NCBI GenBank assembly: GCA_021795095.1
Contig: JAJYPU010000068.1
Span: 1-9,558, forward strand
DNA from: Actinomycetes bacterium
Lineage (GTDB): Bacteria > Actinomycetota > Acidimicrobiia > Acidimicrobiales > RAAP-2
DNA length: 9,558 nucleotides
Direction: 5' to 3'
Every line of letters starts with the position of its first letter. Within the stretch, counting starts at the first letter, position 1. This document shows positions 6,283 to 9,558 of the stretch, one piece after another. A program made the position numbers and the translations under genes. The notes under the pieces are model-generated. The model was not told the DNA's origin and did not search any database. It saw only the letters and a list, made by a program, of their open reading frames with translations.

Positions 6283-7358
6283 CAGTCGTAGACCCCCGCG
6301 AGCGACCACCGGCCCGACTCGGCGACGAGCAGCAGGGCCTCGCCGGTGTCGAGCAGCACCTGCAGGTGCGCCCGGCGCCGACCAATCGCCCACCACCGTT
6401 CGACGAGCGGCCAGGGGCCCGCGTGCCAGGTCACGCCGCGAACGCCGCCCGAGGTGAAGGCGAACGTGGTCGGTGGGGTGTTGAGCGTGCCGCGCGCGTC
6501 CACCCGCACGGTGACGTTCGCCGCGCCGCGCAGCTCGACCGCCACCCCATGGGCGAACACCGTCGCGGGCGACGGCGCGCGCAACTGGCCCGGCCACGGC
6601 GCGTCATCCTCGGACGGTGCCGTCGGCGAGCCCCACGGCACGAGTGCCGCACGGTCCTGGGGCAGACGGCCGCCCCGCAGCGCAGCTACGGCCACGCCGT
6701 CGGCTCCCAGCCGCTGACGCAGACGCAGTGCGGCGGCGTGCGCCCGGTCGTCGGCCGCCCCGCGCTGACCGAAGAACCCCCGCTGCTCGTCGGGTCGATT
6801 GGCCTCGCGCAAGCGACCGAGTCGCGCACCGAGGCGCGCGTCACGTTGACCGGGCAGCTCGTCGAGTTCGCCGCGCGCGACCCGGTGCAACACCAGCACC
6901 GACGCGCTGAAGCGCTCGTTCACCCGGGCGCGGGCCAGATCCGCGAAGTCCCCCACCGTCCACAGCCCGAGTCGACGACCGGTCGTGGCGAGGTCGCGGC
7001 GCCCGAGCACCGCGAGGGGCCGCGACCGCCGGTACTCGTCCGTCGCCCCCGGCGCGACCACCGCACCCTCGCGCGCCGCGAGCTCGCACCAGACGAGACC
7101 GTCGGCCACGCCAAGGGACACCTCGCGACCGAGCACGTCGCGCACCACGGTCGCCACCACCTCGAGCACCCGCGCCTCGCCCCCGAAGAACCGACTCGGT
7201 CCCCGCGACGGCAGCGCGTAGAAGCCGAGGTGGATCAGCTCGGTGAAGGGGCAGACCACGCTGAGCGCGTCCAAGAGCGCGAACGACTCGCGCAACGTGG
7301 AGCCGTCGAGGGCCTCGACGCGTAGCGACTCGACCCAGACACCGATGAGTCGTTCCAT
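6282..7358 (-). CDS. imuB: ImuB-type inactive Y-family polymerase, strongly shortened
   Basis: ImuB is the mutasome hub that bridges the beta clamp, ImuA' and DnaE2. This copy has 358 residues, while mycobacterial ImuB has a little over 500. 'RLIGVWVESLRVE' (3-15) looks like the first palm strand, but the sequence then jumps to 'RESFALLDAL...HLGFYALPSRGPSRFFGGE' (23-61), which in relatives comes about 60 residues later. 'SLGVADGLVWCELAA' (81-95) and the helix-hairpin-helix-like 'RRLGLWTVGDFADLARARVNERF' (128-150) follow. Next come 'EQRGFFGQ' (191-198), at the place of the clamp-binding QLPLWG-type motif, and 'ALRGGRLPQDRAALVPWG' (226-243). The C-terminal domain has 'HAGPWPLVERWW' (312-323) and ends 'SGRWSLAGVYD'. 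The roughly 100-residue little finger is nearly absent. An in-frame TGA directly precedes the ATG, so nothing is hidden upstream. Its start abuts the imuA' stop (0 nt). Confidence 0.9.
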   Translation of the reverse strand: MERLIGVWVESLRVEALDGSTLRESFALLDALSVVCPFTELIHLGFYALPSRGPSRFFGGEARVLEVVATVVRDVLGREVSLGVADGLVWCELAAREGAVVAPGATDEYRRSRPLAVLGRRDLATTGRRLGLWTVGDFADLARARVNERFSASVLVLHRVARGELDELPGQRDARLGARLGRLREANRPDEQRGFFGQRGAADDRAHAAALRLRQRLGADGVAVAALRGGRLPQDRAALVPWGSPTAPSEDDAPWPGQLRAPSPATVFAHGVAVELRGAANVTVRVDARGTLNTPPTTFAFTSGGVRGVTWHAGPWPLVERWWAIGRRRAHLQVLLDTGEALLLVAESGRWSLAGVYD

Positions 7359-8015
7359 TCAGCCACCCGCCGCCCGTCCCCGACGATCGGGCAGCACAAC
7401 AGTGTGTTCGGCGCTACGCACACCGGCGCGACCCTCGATGCGCACGCGAAGCGTGCGGTCTTCGAGACGAGACGACGCTGACCACTGCGCGTGGGTGACC
7501 GTGAAGGAGAGGTCGACCGGCAGGGGCCAGGTCGTCGCGGACTCGCTCACCACGAGCAGCACCGCACCGCGTTCGCGCACCCGGTCCGTCAGCACCCGCG
7601 CGCTGCCCATGGCCGCGCGAGACGGGGGGCGCACGACCACCAGGTCCACGCCGTCGAGCAGGTCCGCGACCGACTCGGCCCACGCCCCCCGGGGGCGCGG
7701 CACGAAGAGCACACGGCGCAGGTCGACGCCGAGGTCGGCCATGGCGAGCACGCCGGGGTCGTCGACGCCCACCACCGCCGCCCAGTGACCGCGCGAACTC
7801 GCCCCGGCGAGCAGGCTCAGGGCCAGACTGAGTCCCCCGGCCCCCGACGGTGCCTGGATCGCGACCGTCGAGCCGCGACGTAGCCCCTCGCCGGGCACGA
7901 GACCGCGCCACGGCTCATCGAGGGCGATCCGCCGGTTGGTCGCGAAGCTCACCGGGCGCAGCGTGGCGGCCAGCTCGGGGGGGACGGGGGGTCGAATCGG
8001 TGGAGAAGCGAACAT
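7359..8015 (-). CDS. imuA': ImuA' - RecA-like mutasome accessory protein
   Basis: The 218-residue protein is the actinobacterial RecA-fold partner of ImuB in DnaE2-dependent SOS mutagenesis (M. tuberculosis ImuA' is about 200 residues). The core begins 'GSTVAIQAPSGAGGLSLALSLLA' (49-70 in essence), where the Walker A loop 'APSGAGGLS' (55-63) lacks the invariant lysine, so ATP binding or hydrolysis is doubtful. 'AAVVGVDDPGVLAMADLGVDLRRVLFVPR' is the RecA-like strand-helix-strand that follows, and 'DGVDLVVVRPP' is the Walker-B-like strand. The identity also rests on position: first gene, ending directly at imuB, then dnaE2. I place the start at ATG 8015, which lies inside the LexA box. No Shine-Dalgarno sequence precedes it and a -10 sits at 8030-8025, so the mRNA is probably leaderless or has a leader of a few bases. 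A longer in-frame form from 8054 (GTG) would begin inside the promoter and is unlikely. Confidence 0.9.
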   Translation of the reverse strand: MFASPPIRPPVPPELAATLRPVSFATNRRIALDEPWRGLVPGEGLRRGSTVAIQAPSGAGGLSLALSLLAGASSRGHWAAVVGVDDPGVLAMADLGVDLRRVLFVPRPRGAWAESVADLLDGVDLVVVRPPSRAAMGSARVLTDRVRERGAVLLVVSESATTWPLPVDLSFTVTHAQWSASSRLEDRTLRVRIEGRAGVRSAEHTVVLPDRRGRAAGG

Positions 8016-8022
8016 ATGTTCG
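8009..8022. promoter_or_regulatory. LexA operator (SOS box)
   Basis: CGAACATATGTTCG is a perfect 14-bp palindrome and matches the Gram-positive/actinobacterial LexA consensus CGAAC-N4-GTTCG in every fixed position. It lies between the divergent imuA' and SRAP genes and contains the imuA' start codon (8015-8013) in its centre, so bound LexA would sit on the imuA' transcript start. I found no other such box in the window. Confidence 0.9.
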
Positions 8023-8024
8023 TA

Positions 8025-8054
8025 AGAGTACCCAGTCCCGGTGACGCACGCCAA
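8025..8054 (-). promoter_or_regulatory. promoter of the imuA'-imuB-dnaE2 operon
   Basis: On the minus strand, TTGGCG (8054-8049) and TACTCT (8030-8025) are separated by 18 nt and fit a -35/-10 pair. The predicted start, around 8018, falls within the LexA box and about 3 nt before the imuA' ATG. Confidence 0.45.
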
Positions 8055-8059
8055 CGGCC

Positions 8060-8080
8060 TATCGTCAAAGCAGAGAGGAG
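8060..8080 (+). promoter_or_regulatory. -10 hexamer and ribosome binding site for the SRAP gene
   Basis: TATCGT (8060-8065) fits TAnnnT and predicts a start near 8072. The strong Shine-Dalgarno AGAGGAG (8074-8080) ends 4 nt before ATG 8085 and settles the start codon. With this -10 the LexA box lies about 50-63 nt upstream of +1, further than typical for simple repression, so SOS control of this side is less certain than for imuA'. Confidence 0.4.
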
Positions 8081-8084
8081 CCCT

Positions 8085-8777
8085 ATGTGCGGACGAATCG
8101 CCCTGTTCAGCCCACCGAGCCGCCTCGCACGACTCCTCGAGGCGACCCTCGCCGCCGGCCTAGACCCCGACCAGGAGCCGAGCTGGAACGTCGGACCCCG
8201 CCAACAACTCGTCGCGGTGAGCGACCGTGAGGGCGTCCGGGTGCTCGACCGCTACCGCTGGGGGCTCATACCCAGCTGGGCGAAGGACCCGGCGATCGCC
8301 AATCGACTCTTCAACGCCCGAGGCGAGACGGTCGCAGAGAAGCCGTCGTTCCGCGCGGCCTTCGCCAAGCGCCCCTGCGCCATCCCCGTCGACGGGTTCT
8401 ACGAGTGGGATCACCGACCGGGGAATCACCGTCAACCTCATTACTTCACCCGTCGCGACACCCAGCCCATCGTGCTCGCCGGCCTCTACGAGCACTGGTC
8501 CTCGGGCGACGAGGCCGTCGCGACCTGCACCGTGATCACGACGACCCCGAACGCCGACATGGACGGGGTCCATGACCGGATGCCCGTCGTGCTCGAACTC
8601 GAGGACGTCACGACGTGGCTCGACGTGGCCAAGTACGGACCCGACGAGCGGGCGTTGCTGCTCAGACCCGCGCGTCCGGGAACCCTGACCCACCACGGCG
8701 TCGGCCCGGCCGTCGGCTCGATCCGCAACGACGGCCCCTCGCTCATCGAACCGCTCGAAACCCCGCCGCTCTTCTGA
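8085..8777 (+). CDS. yedK: SRAP-domain protein (HMCES/YedK type), abasic-site DNA-protein crosslinker
   Basis: The 230-residue protein belongs to the SOS-response-associated peptidase family, whose members protect abasic sites in single-stranded DNA by a thiazolidine link to the N-terminal cysteine. 'MCGRIALF' puts Cys2 next to the initiator Met, as required for exposure after Met removal. The other active-site residues are in place: Asn77 in 'RLFNARGET', Glu107 in 'GFYEW' and His163 in 'GVHDRMPVVL'. 'YRWGLIPSWAKD' (57-68) and 'KPSFRAAFAKRPCAIPVDGFYEW' region (86-108) are family signatures. Length is normal (about 220-240). ATG 8085 is chosen because Cys2 must follow Met and a Shine-Dalgarno sequence precedes it. 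It is divergent from the mutasome operon across a LexA box, a context known for bacterial SRAP genes. It converges on the GNAT gene with 15 nt between. Confidence 0.93.
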   Translation: MCGRIALFSPPSRLARLLEATLAAGLDPDQEPSWNVGPRQQLVAVSDREGVRVLDRYRWGLIPSWAKDPAIANRLFNARGETVAEKPSFRAAFAKRPCAIPVDGFYEWDHRPGNHRQPHYFTRRDTQPIVLAGLYEHWSSGDEAVATCTVITTTPNADMDGVHDRMPVVLELEDVTTWLDVAKYGPDERALLLRPARPGTLTHHGVGPAVGSIRNDGPSLIEPLETPPLF

Positions 8778-8792
8778 AAGGTGCACGGCGCG

Positions 8793-9302
8793 TCAGATGC
8801 GTACCCAGTAACGACGAAACATCACGCCGAGTTCATCCGGGCCAACGCTCTCGAGCTCTCCCCCGCACCGTTCGATAACCGTGGCCGACCCGACGTTCGC
8901 GTCATCGCACGTGAGCAGTACCGGCGAGACCCCGTGGGCCGAGGCGAGACGCAGGGCTTGGCGCAAGATCGCTGTCGCGTAGCCCCTGCGGCGGTACTCG
9001 GGGATGACCGCGTAGCCGATGTGCCCGCCGTAGGCCGCGAGGTACTCGTTGAGCTCGAAGCGCACCGACGCGCGCCCGACGAGCACACCGTCGACCACTG
9101 CCGCGAGCATCGCGCCGGGCACGTGGCCTTCGGGGAGATTTCGTCCCTCGCGGTAGTCCGCGAGGGACGCCACATACTCGGCCCACGGCTGTCCCTCGAA
9201 GTACGACGTGAGGAATGCGAAGGGAGTACCCCGGAAGGCCTGCCAGGCGCGCAGCGCAGCTTCCTCGTCGTCCGCGGTGAAGGGCCGAAGTTCGAGCGTC
9301 AT
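8793..9302 (-). CDS. GNAT-family N-acetyltransferase (COG3981-like)
   Basis: The 169-residue protein is a single GNAT domain that would transfer acetyl from acetyl-CoA to an unknown amine. The acetyl-CoA pyrophosphate loop is 'RRRGYA' (104-109) after the strand 'GGHIGYAVIPEY' (92-103), and the following helix is 'TAILRQALRLA'. The C-terminal 'LLTCDDANVGSATVIERCGGELES' region (129-152) matches the 'TCD-x-x-N-x-x-S-x-x-V-I-E-x-x-GG' pattern of COG3981-type predicted acetyltransferases. I chose ATG 9302 over an in-frame start at 9335 because the fold begins at 'LELRPF' and a -10 hexamer lies exactly 6 nt upstream. It converges with the SRAP gene (15-nt gap). Nothing links it functionally to the SOS genes other than position. 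Confidence 0.88.
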   Translation of the reverse strand: MTLELRPFTADDEEAALRAWQAFRGTPFAFLTSYFEGQPWAEYVASLADYREGRNLPEGHVPGAMLAAVVDGVLVGRASVRFELNEYLAAYGGHIGYAVIPEYRRRGYATAILRQALRLASAHGVSPVLLTCDDANVGSATVIERCGGELESVGPDELGVMFRRYWVRI

Positions 9303-9308
9303 CGGTGC

Positions 9309-9314
9309 AGTGTA
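9309..9314 (-). promoter_or_regulatory. -10 hexamer for the GNAT gene (leaderless-type)
   Basis: Minus-strand TACACT fits TAnnnT and is followed by exactly 6 nt and then the ATG, predicting transcription from the A of the start codon. No Shine-Dalgarno sequence is present. The geometry is the same as at the thioesterase (1237-1249). Confidence 0.5.
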
Positions 9315-9448
9315 CGACCCGTGTCCCCGTCGCAATCCGTCGAGCGACAGCGCCAGAACTTTCCCTCGGTCGCGGTATCGCGCTGCCCGAGACGTAACCG
9401 CGCACGGTCTTCACGCCCCACCAGCAAGTTTTGTCGTTGAAAAGCCGA

Positions 9449-9494
9449 AGACCCCGAGTGACCAGTGGGCAAGCCCTCCAGCCTCTCGGGGTCT
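9449..9494 (-). terminator. strong hairpin, possible terminator for a minus-strand gene beyond the right edge
   Basis: AGACCCCGAG (9449-9458) and CTCGGGGTCT (9485-9494) form a perfect 10-bp stem. Its 26-nt interior can form a second small stem, GGG (9467-9469) with CCC (9474-9476) around CAAG. On the minus strand the stem is followed by TCGGCTTTTC, a weak T-run. On the plus strand no T-run follows. A terminator of a leftward gene lying beyond 9558, or a structured RNA element, are the readings. The rest of the end region (9315-9448 and 9495-9558) shows no ORF with the codon bias of the other genes and no RNA gene that I recognise. Confidence 0.4.
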
Positions 9495-9558
9495 CCGAAG
9501 GCACGTCTCGCGCTGACCCGTGTCGGACGGGCCACCGTGTGACGGCGGTGCTCACGGC

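Noticed and set aside
6283..6597. N-terminal extension of dnaE2 by 105 residues.
   Set aside because: It overlaps imuB out of frame and has Arg/Gly-rich shadow composition; the DnaE2 PHP domain begins at ATG 6282.
8016..8084. Start of the SRAP protein at the ATG inside the LexA box.
   Set aside because: SRAP chemistry needs Cys at position 2, which only ATG 8085 provides, and a Shine-Dalgarno sequence precedes that ATG.
9316..9524. Direct repeat gacccgtgtc at 9316-9325 and 9515-9524.
   Set aside because: Ten bases in GC-rich sequence with no other shared flank; likely chance and not an attachment site.
9299..9535. Minus-strand ORF ending in an ATGA overlap with the GNAT start.
   Set aside because: Third-position G/C is clearly lower than in the real genes, the product is unrecognisable, and the GNAT gene has its own leaderless-type promoter within it.
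1..9558. CRISPR arrays, tRNAs, insertion sequences, phage genes.
   Set aside because: I found no regularly spaced repeats, no tRNA T-arm signature, no transposase or integrase motifs and no terminal inverted repeats.

Overview
The window looks like chromosome of a high-GC actinobacterium. The evidence is strongly G/C-biased third codon positions, TAnnnT-type -10 hexamers placed so that several transcripts would start at or next to the start codon, an actinobacterial-type LexA box (CGAAC-N4-GTTCG), and the ImuA'/ImuB/DnaE2 gene set in actinobacterial form. A deep lineage such as Acidimicrobiia is possible, but that is a guess. I see no mobile element, CRISPR array, tRNA or rRNA.

Layout from left to right. 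At 1-121 (minus) is the first 40 codons of a PRC-barrel protein, probably an actinobacterial MgtE-like magnesium transporter, which leaves the window on the left. At 194-1213 (minus) is a PLP-dependent low-specificity threonine aldolase. It is divergent, across 35 bp, from a hotdog-fold (PaaI-type) acyl-CoA thioesterase at 1249-1656 (plus). A FabH-type beta-ketoacyl-ACP synthase III follows at 1703-2623 (plus). Positions 2624-3183 hold two small unrecognised plus-strand ORFs joined by a GTGA stop/start overlap. The second runs antisense into the end of dnaE2.

The centre, 3184-8015 (minus), is an SOS mutasome operon read imuA'-imuB-dnaE2 with a 0-nt and then a 1-nt-overlap junction. Its start lies inside a perfect 14-bp LexA palindrome at 8009-8022. 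On the other side of that operator, reading right, is an SRAP-domain (HMCES/YedK-type) abasic-site protein at 8085-8777. The locus therefore puts the error-prone polymerase DnaE2 and its accessory factors back to back with a DNA-protein crosslinking shield for abasic sites, probably under damage control.

The most unusual gene is imuB. It is 358 codons, against about 500 or more in mycobacteria, and appears to lack both the N-terminal palm/fingers segment and most of the little-finger domain. It keeps the palm remnant, the helix-hairpin-helix region, a clamp-binding-like motif and the C-terminal domain, which would make it a stripped-down scaffold instead of a polymerase.

On the right, a GNAT acetyltransferase at 8793-9302 (minus) converges on the SRAP gene and has a textbook leaderless promoter. 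The last ~240 bases are gene-free as far as I can tell and contain a strong hairpin at 9449-9494.
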